From positions 155,298-219,297 of the forward strand of contig NZ_JANUQM010000016.1 in the NCBI RefSeq assembly GCF_030386795.1: a stretch of 64,000 nucleotides of DNA. Direction: 5' to 3'. This DNA is from Streptomyces sp. S.PNR 29 (lineage in GTDB: Bacteria > Actinomycetota > Actinomycetes > Streptomycetales > Streptomycetaceae). The notes beneath the pieces are model-generated. The model had not been told where the DNA came from and searched no databases. It was given only the letters and a program-made list of their open reading frames with translations. The position numbers and the translations under genes are program-made. Below, piece by piece: positions 52,601 to 60,825 of the stretch (its first letter is position 1; the number at the start of each line of letters is the position of its first letter).

Positions 52601-52617
52601 CACTAACGTGGCTCGGC

Positions 52618-53553
52618 GTGGATCTGCAAGCAGTACGCACCTTCGTCGCCGTGGCGGAATCGGGCCAGTTCCAGAAGGCCGCCGCCGACCTGTCGATCAC
52701 CCAGCAGGCTGTCTCCAAGCGCATGGCCGCGCTGGAGCGCGACCTCGGCGTGCGCTTGTTCACACGCACGCCGCGCGGCGCCGAGCCGACCATCGACGGA
52801 CAGGCGTTCCTGCCCCACGCACGCGAACTGCTGCGCGTTGCCGAGCGCGCGGTCGCGTCCGTGCGCACCGGCCGCCGTCCACTGCGCGTCGACGTGATCG
52901 CCTCGCGCGGCGCGGCGTCGGGTCTGATGCGCGGCTTCCACCGCGCGTACCCCGAGATCGACCTCGACGTGCTGATGCTGTTCGAGATCGAGACGGCCGT
53001 CGCCGCCATCCGGTCCGGTGCGATCGACGCGTCCTTCCGCGCCGTTGCGATGCCCGGCCGGCCCCTTCCCGAGGGCATCGAGTCCGTCCGGGTGCTCGAC
53101 GAGCCGCTTCAGCTTCTCACCGGCCCCGCCCACGCGCTGGCGGACGCCCGGTCGGTGACCCTTGCTCAGCTCGTCGGGCACCGGATCTGGATGCCCGGCA
53201 TCGTCCCCGGTACCGAGTGGGGAGCGTTCTACGACGACCTTGTCGCCGAGTTCGGCCTCACCATCGAGGCGACCGGTCCCAACTTCGGCTCCGACGCGCT
53301 CCTCGACACCGTCGCTGACACCCCGGCCCTGGCCACCTTCATGGGCGAGCACACCCGCCTGGTCTGGCCGGACGGCCACGGCCTGCGCCGCATCCCGGTG
53401 ACCGACCCGACCCCCGTCTACCCGCACTCGCTCCTCTGGCACCGCGACAACCCCCACCCGGCGCTGGCCACCCTCCGCGCCCACCTCGCCTCCGCAACGG
53501 CCGGCCACGACGCCGCCGGGACCTGGAGGCCGGGCTGGGTGATTCCGCGCTGA
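52618..53553 (+). CDS. LysR-family regulator
   Basis: A 311-residue LTTR. The helix-turn-helix is LQAVRTFVAVAESGQFQKAAADLSITQQAVSKRMAALERDLGVRLFTRTPRGAEPT (residues 3-58) and the effector domain spans about 90-300. GTG at 52618. It is divergent from the MFS gene and probably regulates it in response to a transported or toxic compound; this is inferred from arrangement only. Confidence 0.9.
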   Translation: MDLQAVRTFVAVAESGQFQKAAADLSITQQAVSKRMAALERDLGVRLFTRTPRGAEPTIDGQAFLPHARELLRVAERAVASVRTGRRPLRVDVIASRGAASGLMRGFHRAYPEIDLDVLMLFEIETAVAAIRSGAIDASFRAVAMPGRPLPEGIESVRVLDEPLQLLTGPAHALADARSVTLAQLVGHRIWMPGIVPGTEWGAFYDDLVAEFGLTIEATGPNFGSDALLDTVADTPALATFMGEHTRLVWPDGHGLRRIPVTDPTPVYPHSLLWHRDNPHPALATLRAHLASATAGHDAAGTWRPGWVIPR

Positions 53554-53620
53554 ACGACGCCGCGTCTTCGTTTCACCGTGGACCAATGAGCCGGGGGGGT
53601 CGAGCAGGTCGGCAGGGCGC

Positions 53621-53755
53621 TCGCCGCAGGTCGGCGAGGAGATCCCGAGCGAGGTCGCGGCAGCAGTCGGTGGCGGAGGCTGGACGGATGCCCCTCATGA
53701 GGGCGGCGGCCTTCTCCGCGGACAGGGTCCACCACGTGCTCGCCGGCGGAGGCTT
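53621..53755 (-). pseudogene. IS110-family transposase fragment
   Basis: The minus strand encodes about 45 residues, including TWWTLSAEKAAALMRGIRPAS and DLARDLLADLRR, which resembles the linker between the DEDD and Transposase_20 domains of IS110 transposases. No start, no flanking domains. Remaining bases of 53554-53783 show nothing else. Confidence 0.6.
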
Positions 53756-53783
53756 CCCAATGATGTTGTCAAGCGGCGCTGTT

Positions 53784-54245
53784 TCAGCGCTGGATGGTGA
53801 CGACCATCTGCGGCAGCACTCTGCCGGCGATGGAGCCCGAGGGGACGTTTCCTATGCGGACTGCGCCCATCGCGCGGTAGAACGGCTCGGCATTCGGGTC
53901 CGCGTCGATCGTGAGTTGAGCGAACCCCAGGTCTCGTCCAGCAGCGATGGTGCGTTCGAACAGCAGGCGGCCGATCCCCTGGCCAATGGCCTGCGGCTCG
54001 ACGAACATCATGCCCAGAACGCCTGTGGGTGGCTCTCCCTCAAGAGTCGTGAAGCCCAGGATGTGGCCATCTCTGTCAGCCACCGTGGCTCGTCGTCGTG
54101 CGACCTCGTGCGCGGCAACGGTGAGCTCGTCTCGACACGCTTCCAGGAACTCGGCGTCATAGCCCCAGTGCGCCTTGGACCGCAGTGCCAAGTCGGTCAG
54201 TATGTCCGCTTCCGTTGCCCGTGCGGGCCTGATCAGCACGTCCAT
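53784..54245 (-). CDS. GNAT-family N-acetyltransferase
   Basis: A 153-residue acetyltransferase: IRPARATEADILTDLALRSKAHWGYDAEFLEACRDELTV, then ATVADRDGHILGFTTLEGE and the acetyl-CoA motif MFVEPQAIGQGIGRLLFERTIAAGRDLGFAQLTIDADPNAEPFYRAMGAVRIG (Q/R-x-x-G-x-G/A around residue 88). ATG at 54245. It lies between IS110 remnants, so it may have arrived with or been stranded by mobile elements. Substrate unknown. Confidence 0.85.
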   Translation of the reverse strand: MDVLIRPARATEADILTDLALRSKAHWGYDAEFLEACRDELTVAAHEVARRRATVADRDGHILGFTTLEGEPPTGVLGMMFVEPQAIGQGIGRLLFERTIAAGRDLGFAQLTIDADPNAEPFYRAMGAVRIGNVPSGSIAGRVLPQMVVTIQR

Positions 54246-54341
54246 CTACGTCCCCCGCTCAGGTGTAGGTCTTTCGATCTTCGCACCCTGCAGTCGTGCG
54301 GGACCAGTACGCGATGGCCTCCGGCTGGACAGGACGAGCGT

Positions 54342-54942
54342 TCAGCAGGCCGCTGCTGGAGGTTCGACTTGGTAGCACCGTCGGTCGCGGATGAGTGCCC
54401 ACAGGACGTTGACGCGTCGCCGGGCCAGCGCCAAGACGGCCTGGATGTGGCTCTTTCCTTCGCCTCTGATTTCCGCTGGTCTTGCCGGAATCGTGCGGGG
54501 CGGGAGCGACACCACCGAAGGCCGCGAGCCGGTCCGCGGTAGGGAAGCCGTCCAGGCTGCCGCCGACGGCGACCAGGAATTCGGCACCGAGCTTCGGGCC
54601 CATGCCCGGCATGCTGAGCACTATCTCGGCGAGTTCGTGTTCGCGGAACCGGCCCTCGATGAGCTTGTCGGTCTCAGCGATCTCCTCGTTGAGGCCCATC
54701 ACCTCCTTTGCCAGGGTGTGAACCATCTGGGCGATGACCTTCTCGCCAGCGACGGCTGTGTGCTGACGCTCGGCGGCCTCCACAGCTGCCTTGGCCAGGT
54801 TCTCGGCTCCACGGACCTTGCGATTGCGCAGCCAGGTCGTCAGCCGGCTGATGCCGATCCGGCGCAGAGCGGCTGGAGTCCGGTAGCCGGTGAGCAGGAG
54901 CAGCGGTCCGGCGTTGGTGAGTTCAACAGCCCGCTCCAAAGC
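54342..54942 (-). pseudogene. IS110-family transposase, decayed (N-terminal domain lost, internal deletion)
   Basis: The minus strand encodes ALERAVELTNAGPLLLLTGYR, LTTWLRNRKVRGAENLAKAA, VHTLAKEVMGLNEEIAETDK and the Transposase_20 core LSMPGMGPKLGAEFLVAVGG...ADRLAAFGGVAPAPHDSG. Near 54470 the frame changes and about 35-40 codons are missing before EGKSHIQAVLALARRRVNVLWALIRDRRCYQV, the family C-terminus, stopping at 54342. The DEDD catalytic domain is absent upstream. No insertion ends recognised, as expected for IS110. Confidence 0.8.
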
Positions 54943-55140
54943 GGTCGGCGGCCGAGTCGTCGTGGAGAGCGGGGCGGCCAAGCCTCCGAAGCCATGGACG
55001 GCAGCGCAGCTGAGAGCCACACCCCACTCCCCTGGGTGCCACAACCCTACGAATGGCTGGGGCCAACCCATGATCTGAAAGGTAGGGCCAGCTGCTGCCC
55101 CGCGTTTGACGACGTAGCGCCGCTGAGGTCTGTCAGCACC

Positions 55141-55764
55141 TCACCCGCAGCGGGTTGGGGTGGCGACGGTGGCCGGGAAGCCGCGAGTCAGGCGCGCGAG
55201 CGTCTCAGGGACCCCGCGTACCGTGATGCTGTGCTGCAGGAGTTCGAGGTCGGCGCCGTGAGTACCGAGGTGGGCCAGCAGCGGCTGGTACCGGTCAGGG
55301 CGATCACGGAGGAACTCGGTGGTCAGCCGAAGCTCCAGCCGCACGCATGCGATGCGGTGCCCGCCGCAGTCCACGGTGACGTAGTGCCGCCAAGGGCCGG
55401 GCCCCTGACACTCCCACCCCTCCTCGTCGCACGGCACTTCCACCGTGCTGACCTCGAATCCGACACCGTCCACGCTGTAGCGGGCGAAGTACTGACGGGC
55501 CGGTGCGAGCCATTGCGGAGCAGTCACACAGGGCAGGTCAGCCAGCGCCTCAGCAACGGCGTCCACGTCCTGGCGTCGCTCGACCAGGATGTCGACGTCG
55601 CCCACCGGCAGGTCCACGCCCTGCAGGCAAGCCGCTGCCGTGCCAACGAGCCGGTACCGCAGCCCCGGCGCGACAGCCCTGATCCGGTCCTGACATGTGC
55701 CCGCGGTGACGCAGGCATGACCAGCTCCCCAATGGTATGGGGTGGCCGGACGGGCTGCTGTCAC
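55141..55764 (-). CDS. Nucleotidyltransferase-like protein
   Basis: About 207 residues with a nucleotidyltransferase-like core: YRLVGTAAACLQGVDLPVGDVDILVERRQDVDAVAEALADLP, in which the G-T and D-x-D (VDILV preceded by D) pattern matches the DNA polymerase beta-like fold used by antitoxin/aminoglycoside nucleotidyltransferases. The C-terminal half (ARYSVDGVGFEVSTVEVPCDEEGWECQGPGPWRHYVTVDCGGHRIACVRLELRLTTEFLRDRPDRYQPLLAHL) is consistent with a substrate domain. GTG at 55764 is chosen because the frame further upstream looks non-coding; the start is uncertain. It is divergent from the ABC/prenyltransferase operon, 243 bases away. Confidence 0.6.
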   Translation of the reverse strand: MTAARPATPYHWGAGHACVTAGTCQDRIRAVAPGLRYRLVGTAAACLQGVDLPVGDVDILVERRQDVDAVAEALADLPCVTAPQWLAPARQYFARYSVDGVGFEVSTVEVPCDEEGWECQGPGPWRHYVTVDCGGHRIACVRLELRLTTEFLRDRPDRYQPLLAHLGTHGADLELLQHSITVRGVPETLARLTRGFPATVATPTRCG

Positions 55765-56007
55765 CCGATCGAGGGGATTAGCACACTGGCACCCTGCACC
55801 AGCTTTTCTGCGGCTGTACGGTCTGTGCGTCGCCCGGGCGGGGCGGCGGCAACTCGCATACGACGCAGCCCTGTTGGTGACACCGGGGCAGTGCCGGTCA
55901 TCCACGGTCGACCTGCCTGGAGGGGCTTTGAGGATTCCTGGGCGCCGGAGTGTCTGTGACGTAGGCGTCGCGCCGGCGGCCCTGGGCATCGTCGGTGGGG
56001 CGACCGC

Positions 56008-56610
56008 GTGAAGGTCAGGGACTTACATCACTCCTACCGTCGTCGCGCGGTGCTGCGCGGGGTCGACTTCGATCTGCCTCCCGGCGCACTGGTCGGAATC
56101 GTCGGTGAGAACGGTGCCGGCAAGTCGACTCTGCTCAGGATCCTCTCCGGGGAGCTGCGCCCCTGTCGCGGCACTGTCCGGCACAGCGGCCGCTTCGGGT
56201 ACTGCCCGCAGCACGCCGTCCTCAACGACGCCTTCACCGTCCGGCAGCACCTGGAGTTCTTCAAAACCGCCTTCGGCCTGGCTGACCTGGGCCACGCCGA
56301 GGAGGCGATGGACGTCCTGGGGTTCGCCGAGTACAGCAACGTACGCGCCGGGGTGCTCAGCGGTGGTACGCGGCAGAAGCTGAACCTGACCCTGGCCCTC
56401 ATGCACCATCCGCAGGTGCTGCTGCTCGACGAGCCCTACCAGGGTTTCGACTGGGACACCTACCAGCGGTTCTGGGAACTCGCAGCCCGGCTGCGCGATG
56501 CCGGGCGCTCGGTCCTGGTCGTCTCGCATCTCGCCTACGACGCCGAGCGACTGGACGAACTGTGGCGGCTGAAGGACGGGATGCTCCAGCCCACCGGGGG
56601 TGCGGCATGA
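56008..56610 (+). CDS. ABC transporter ATP-binding protein (short, export type)
   Basis: A 200-residue ATPase with Walker A GENGAGKST (about 34-42), signature LSGGTRQKLNLTLALMHHP, Walker B VLLLDEPYQGFDWDTY and H-loop VVSHLAYDAERLDEL. It belongs to the CcmA/DrrA-like exporter group. It lacks the C-terminal extension usual in DrrA-like proteins. GTG at 56008 without a clear ribosome binding site. Its stop overlaps the start of the permease (ATGA), so it forms a two-component exporter with it. Confidence 0.88.
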   Translation: MKVRDLHHSYRRRAVLRGVDFDLPPGALVGIVGENGAGKSTLLRILSGELRPCRGTVRHSGRFGYCPQHAVLNDAFTVRQHLEFFKTAFGLADLGHAEEAMDVLGFAEYSNVRAGVLSGGTRQKLNLTLALMHHPQVLLLDEPYQGFDWDTYQRFWELAARLRDAGRSVLVVSHLAYDAERLDELWRLKDGMLQPTGGAA

Positions 56611-57434
56611 GCAGGCACCTGGGGCTGTTCGCCACCGCGACGCGGTACGCCGTGACCGAGCATGTACGCAACCGGTTCGCGATGGTGCTGGTCGCCGTGT
56701 TCATCCCGCTGTGGACGATGCTGGCGTACTCGGTCATGCCCGACTCCCCGGCCCGGATGCGGCTGCGGGCCACCGGGGAGATGCTCGCTCCGCGAGGGAA
56801 CGAGATCACCGAGATCAGCGGTGCGCTCAACGCCGTCACCCTGATCACCGGGTTCATGATGTTCGCGGCCACATTCTCCGGTCACGACTTCGACCGCCGC
56901 CTGGCCATGGCCGGCTACCCCCGCGCCCATCTCGTGCTGGCGAAGGTCGCCGCTCTTGCCATGGCTTCCGCGGCCGTGTCGGCCTACGCCACCGCCGTCA
57001 CCTGCCTGATCTGGACACCGCGCCAGCCCGTCCTGCTCGCCGTCGCCCTGTTCGGCGCCGCCCTGACCTACGGCGTTCTCGGCGTCGGCTTCGGCGCCGT
57101 GATGCGTCGGGAGGTCGAGGGCATGTTCGCCATCCTGATGACGAGCATCATCGACCTCGGCCTGCAGAACCCGATCACCAGCTCGGGCAGCGAGAGCCCC
57201 GTCACTCGTTTCCTGCCCTCCTACGGCGCCATGCAGGCCAGCACCGCCGCCGGCTTCTCCACCGCGGACGTGCCCGGCCACGTCGCCGTCCAGTTCAGCT
57301 GGTTCGCCGGAGCCGGGCTCGTCGCTCTCCTCGCCTTCCACCGCCGCACCCGCAACGCCCTGCTCCCGGCGTCCCGGCCGCACCTGCCGGGACCTCGCCG
57401 ATCCAGTGAGGATCAAGCAGCCAATGCCAGCTGA
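56607..57434 (+). CDS. ABC transporter permease (ABC-2-like)
   Basis: A 275-residue membrane protein with about six hydrophobic segments (VLVAVFIPLWTMLAYSVMP, NAVTLITGFMMFAATFSGHDFDRRLAMAGYPRAHLVLAK, ALTYGVLGVGFGAVMRREVEGMFAILMTSIIDLGLQNP, FSWFAGAGLVALLAFHRR). The fold is that of ABC-2 exporters. Its 3' end overlaps the start of the prenyltransferase fusion gene by 11 bases, so exporter and synthase should be made together. Confidence 0.85.
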   Translation: MSRHLGLFATATRYAVTEHVRNRFAMVLVAVFIPLWTMLAYSVMPDSPARMRLRATGEMLAPRGNEITEISGALNAVTLITGFMMFAATFSGHDFDRRLAMAGYPRAHLVLAKVAALAMASAAVSAYATAVTCLIWTPRQPVLLAVALFGAALTYGVLGVGFGAVMRREVEGMFAILMTSIIDLGLQNPITSSGSESPVTRFLPSYGAMQASTAAGFSTADVPGHVAVQFSWFAGAGLVALLAFHRRTRNALLPASRPHLPGPRRSSEDQAANAS

Positions 57435-59229
57435 CACCGACCTCAGGGCCGCTTATCGCCTGTGCCGCCGCATGACACGCGGGCAGGATCCCGAGACGTA
57501 CGCTCTCATCCGCCTGCTGCCTGCCGCGCTGCACGAGGCAGGCTGGGCTCTTTGGGCGGCGGTGTCGGCGATCGACGATCTGATCGACGACCGGGATGTC
57601 GCGGCAGCCGAGCGGGCCGCCCGGGCCGAGGGCTGGATCGCCGCACTGGAGGACGATCTGGTCTCCGGCACGAGCACTGACCCGATTCGTCTTGCCCTGG
57701 TGGACACCGCCACCCGGTGGCACGTGGACGTGTCCGCTCTCCGGGACGGGATGCTCGTGTCTCTCGACGACGCCCACCTCCGGCACTTCGACGACTGGGC
57801 CCAGTGGCGCACCTGGAGCCGCGGTCATGTCGTACCCACCTTCGACCTGGTACGGAGTCTGCTCGGCCGGGCAGGCGTGCCGGTGGTCTTCCGGATGGAC
57901 CGGCAGATGAGTTACGAGCGGTTCCTCGATGGCGTCCGCCTCGTCGAAACCCTCACCGACCTGGCGGACGACCTGGACGAGGCCGGGCTCCTGCTTCCTC
58001 GCGAGTTCGTGGAACAGTTCCCCGGGGCCGAGGACGACCTGCGGCACCGCCGGTGGACCGAGGCCGCGGCGGCGCTGGTCGTCGAACTGACCGGCATCGC
58101 CCGCCGCTGGGTGACCCAGCCCGGCCTGACCCACGGCATGCACCCAGGACCCGCCACCGTGGTCAAGGCGCTGACCGATCTGCTGCTTGCCCAGCTCGAC
58201 GCCGTCGAGACGGCAGGCCCGGCCCTGCTCCGCTCCGCGGCGCGTCCCTCACTGGCGACGCGGGCACGTATCTTCGTCCCCGCGCGCATCCGGTCGGCCC
58301 TGGCCTGGAGCCTGACCCCAGTCACTGTTCCCTCCGTCCCACGACGGCCCACGGCAACCGGCCCCCGTACCACAGCGCCCCTGACTCCTGGTACGACGAC
58401 GTTCCAGCGGCCACCCGGCCACCCCAGCGGCTGCCGGCCCCCGCAGATCGGCCCCGAAGCCATGCCGACCCACGTTGCCATCATCATGGACGGCAACGGC
58501 CGCTGGGCCGAGCACCGCGGCCTGCCCCGCTCCGAAGGCCATCGAGCCGGCGTCGCCGCCCTGCACGAGATCGTCTACGGCGCTTTGGAGATCGGCCTGC
58601 CCCATCTGACCTTGTACGCGTTCTCCACCGAGAACTGGAGACGCGGCATGGCGGAAGTCACGGGCCTCATGGACACCCTCCAGAAGGAGCTGGCCGACGA
58701 CCCCTTCCGTGATCTGGACGTGCGCATGCGCTGGTCCGGTCACCCGGAGAAACTGCCGGCAGACCTCGTCGAGTCCCTGCGGCACAAGGAGGCCACCACC
58801 CGCACTCGTACCGGCCTGACCTGCACCCTCTGCCTCAACTACGGCGGCCGGGACGAAATCACCCGGGCTGCCGCAGCCCTCGCCCGGGCGGCGAAGGCCG
58901 GCGACCTGGACCCCGACTTCATCGGCGAGGACGACGTCGCACGTCACCTGTCCTTCCCTGACATGCCGAGCGTCGACCTGCTGTGGCGCACCGGAGGCGA
59001 GCAGCGCACCTCCAACTTCCTTCCCTGGCACGCCACGTACGCCGAACTCCACTTCACGTCCGGCTACTGGCCGGACGTCGACCGGCGCGACCTGTGGCGA
59101 GCCATCACCGAATACGGGAACCGTCAGCGCCGGTACGGAACCGCGGGGCCGAGGTCAGCCCCAGCCACGGGCCGAGGGACGGGTGCGGGGCGGCAGGCTG
59201 CCGGCGGGGTGATCAACAGGGCTCAGTGA
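57424..59229 (+). CDS. Fusion: squalene/phytoene-synthase-like domain plus cis-prenyltransferase (UPPS family)
   Basis: One continuous 601-residue frame. Residues about 5-285 are an all-alpha trans-prenyltransferase of the SQS/PSY type with Asp-rich motif 1 DDLIDD (51-56) and motif 2 TDLADDLDE (178-186). A Pro/Thr-rich linker (about 295-345) leads to a complete undecaprenyl-diphosphate-synthase fold: MDGNGRWA (355-362, catalytic Asp356), FSTENWRR, NYGGRDEI and RTGGEQRTSNFLPWHATYAELHF, with C-terminal extension of about 30 residues. A Met at the start of the second domain (58462) could allow a shorter product, but there is no stop between. Probably makes a linear prenyl diphosphate and rearranges or condenses it. 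ATG 57424 is preferred to GTG 57406. Confidence 0.88.
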   Translation: MPADTDLRAAYRLCRRMTRGQDPETYALIRLLPAALHEAGWALWAAVSAIDDLIDDRDVAAAERAARAEGWIAALEDDLVSGTSTDPIRLALVDTATRWHVDVSALRDGMLVSLDDAHLRHFDDWAQWRTWSRGHVVPTFDLVRSLLGRAGVPVVFRMDRQMSYERFLDGVRLVETLTDLADDLDEAGLLLPREFVEQFPGAEDDLRHRRWTEAAAALVVELTGIARRWVTQPGLTHGMHPGPATVVKALTDLLLAQLDAVETAGPALLRSAARPSLATRARIFVPARIRSALAWSLTPVTVPSVPRRPTATGPRTTAPLTPGTTTFQRPPGHPSGCRPPQIGPEAMPTHVAIIMDGNGRWAEHRGLPRSEGHRAGVAALHEIVYGALEIGLPHLTLYAFSTENWRRGMAEVTGLMDTLQKELADDPFRDLDVRMRWSGHPEKLPADLVESLRHKEATTRTRTGLTCTLCLNYGGRDEITRAAAALARAAKAGDLDPDFIGEDDVARHLSFPDMPSVDLLWRTGGEQRTSNFLPWHATYAELHFTSGYWPDVDRRDLWRAITEYGNRQRRYGTAGPRSAPATGRGTGAGRQAAGGVINRAQ

Positions 59230-59271
59230 CGCCCTGTCCCCGCTGCGGCCACGATGTCGCCCTCGCCCTTT

Positions 59272-59631
59272 TCAGTCCGCGGCCGGCAGCCCCAACCGCG
59301 GGTGTATCTCCAGCAGTCGGGGCGGGGCCGCCTGGCGCCAGGAGTCGGCGAGGATGTCCCGCAGCTCCTCCTCGCCGTCGAGTGCGGCGAGGCGGGCCCT
59401 GACCCAGGCGAACTGGGCCTCGTGGTCCGCGATCCAGAACTTCTCCGGCTCGGCCAGGACCAGTTCGTCACGCTCTTCCTTGGGACAGCGCACGGCCATG
59501 GAGGTCTCGTCCTCGGGCAGGGTCGCGAACATCTTCCCCGCGACCCGGAACGTGGGCATGCTCCAGGCGATCTTCTCCGTGGTGTCCGGCAGGGACAGGG
59601 CGATGCGGCGTACGTCTTCGGCGTCTGGCAT
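59272..59631 (-). CDS. MmcQ/YjbR-family DNA-binding-fold protein
   Basis: A 119-residue protein with the YjbR pattern: EDVRRIALSLPDTTEKIAWSMPTFRVAGKMFATLPEDETSMAVRCPKEERDELVLAEPEKFWIADH...WVRARLAALDGEEELRDILADSWRQAAPPRLL. The CyaY-like fold of this family binds DNA in some members; its role here is unknown. ATG at 59631 gives the usual length; TTG at 59661 would add 10 residues. Its end faces the prenyltransferase gene. Confidence 0.85.
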   Translation of the reverse strand: MPDAEDVRRIALSLPDTTEKIAWSMPTFRVAGKMFATLPEDETSMAVRCPKEERDELVLAEPEKFWIADHEAQFAWVRARLAALDGEEELRDILADSWRQAAPPRLLEIHPRLGLPAAD

Positions 59632-59661
59632 GGGAGGCACCGTAGCCGCTGCCACTGACAA

Positions 59662-60195
59662 TCACCCGTCGACCGCGGCAGCCCCGACCTGCTTGAAGTA
59701 CAGCGTCGTCGGCCGCAGCACTCCGGCCGGGTTCGCCGCGTAGTCGGGGATCACGCCGGCCCGGGTCCACCCGGCGGAGCGGTAGAGGTGCTCGGCAGGG
59801 CTGTCGGTCTCGGTGTCCAGGTGCAGCAGGGTGATGCCGGCAGCGGCGGCCGCCTGCTCCGCGGTCCTCAGGAGCCTGCGGCCGAGTCCCCGTCCGCGGG
59901 CGTCCGTGCGCACCATCAGTTTCACGAGTTCGGCCCGATGCCGGCTGTTGGGCTTGTCGGGGAGGGCGAGGCTGACGGTGCCGGCGACCCGGTCCCCGTC
60001 CGTGGCCGCCCACACGGAGAGTTGCCCGGCGGCCACGGCGGCGGCCCTGCCCTTCCACCAGGCGACGGCCTCCGCACGGTCGAGCGGCGAGAGGAAGCCG
60101 ACCGAGGCACCACCGTCCACGGTGTCGGTCAGCAGGCCGGCCAACTCCTCCAGCAGGTCGAGGAGTCGGGATTCACTCAGCTGGGTCACGATCAC
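59662..60195 (-). CDS. GNAT-family N-acetyltransferase
   Basis: A 177-residue acetyltransferase with VWAATDGDRVAGTVSLAL, the acetyl-CoA loop VRTDARGRGLGRRLLRTAEQAAAAAGITLLHLDTETDSPAEHLYRSAGW and the ending GVLRPTTLYFKQV. GTG at 60195 overlaps the stop of the upstream XRE-cupin gene by four bases, so the two form a regulator-enzyme pair. Similar XRE-cupin/GNAT pairs often act on amino acids or small amines; the substrate here is unknown. Confidence 0.88.
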   Translation of the reverse strand: MIVTQLSESRLLDLLEELAGLLTDTVDGGASVGFLSPLDRAEAVAWWKGRAAAVAAGQLSVWAATDGDRVAGTVSLALPDKPNSRHRAELVKLMVRTDARGRGLGRRLLRTAEQAAAAAGITLLHLDTETDSPAEHLYRSAGWTRAGVIPDYAANPAGVLRPTTLYFKQVGAAAVDG

Positions 60196-60779
60196 GGCAG
60201 CACCACCGCCAGCACGTACCGCACGTCCTCCGGGCCGGCACACCGGAACCGCGTGGGCCCCCACACCCGCAGCCGCAGGCAGTCACCCGTGCCGAGCCGG
60301 TGTTCGACATCCTGTGCCGTCACTTCGAGGACTCCTTCCAGGACCCAGATGTGCTGCTCCAGGCCGGGCACGGGCGGCCGGTCGTACGCGATGTCGGCGC
60401 CCTGGGCCAGCCGCGCCTCGACGAGTTCGCCGCGCAGCCCGGCATGCGGCGGGGACACGCACCGGCGTACGAAGCCGGAGGCCCGGTCCTCCCACACCTG
60501 CTGTTCGGCGGCCCGCACCAGCAGGGCGGGCTCCGCCTCGACCTCGCTGAGCAGCTGGGACATGGTCCGGCCGTACACGGCGCACAGGCGGTTCAGGAGG
60601 GAGGCGGTGGGGCTGATCTCCGCCCGCTCGGCCCGGGACAGGGTGGACCGGCTCACCCCACTGCGTTCGGCCAACTCCCCCAGGGACCAGCCGCGTTCGG
60701 CACGCAGCTCGGCGAGCCGCGCGCCGAGCCGGACATCCACCGCGTCTTCCGGCGGGCTTCCGCCCTCCACTCTTTTCAT
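60192..60779 (-). CDS. XRE-family regulator with cupin sensor domain
   Basis: A 195-residue regulator. The helix-turn-helix (about 14-70) is LGARLAELRAERGWSLGELAERSGVSRSTLSRAERAEISPTASLLNRLCAVYGRTMSQLL; the C-terminal RmlC-type cupin (about 115-190) is PGLEQHIWVLEGVLEVTAQDVEHRLGTGDCLRLRVWGPTRFRC. The ATG at 60779 lies inside a 14-bp palindrome and has no ribosome binding site, which suggests a leaderless message and autoregulation. It is first gene of a two-gene operon with the GNAT gene. Confidence 0.9.
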   Translation of the reverse strand: MKRVEGGSPPEDAVDVRLGARLAELRAERGWSLGELAERSGVSRSTLSRAERAEISPTASLLNRLCAVYGRTMSQLLSEVEAEPALLVRAAEQQVWEDRASGFVRRCVSPPHAGLRGELVEARLAQGADIAYDRPPVPGLEQHIWVLEGVLEVTAQDVEHRLGTGDCLRLRVWGPTRFRCAGPEDVRYVLAVVLP

Positions 60780-60806
60780 ATCCGGGACGTTATCCCGGAT
60801 ATGAAA
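60774..60806. promoter_or_regulatory. Perfect 14-bp palindrome over the start of the XRE-cupin gene
   Basis: TTTCATATCCGGGA (60774-60787) and TCCCGGATATGAAA (60793-60806) are exact inverted copies around a 5-base centre CGTTA. The ATG of the regulator is in the left arm. This is a strong candidate for the operator of the XRE protein; binding there would block both transcription and initiation of a leaderless mRNA. Confidence 0.8.
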
Positions 60807-60825
60807 CGCCCACGTTACGGGGCCC

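Noticed and set aside
55765..55989. N-terminal extension of the nucleotidyltransferase-like gene to 55989
   Set aside because: The extra 75 residues look like low-complexity translation of non-coding DNA and would fill the promoter region of the divergent ABC operon.
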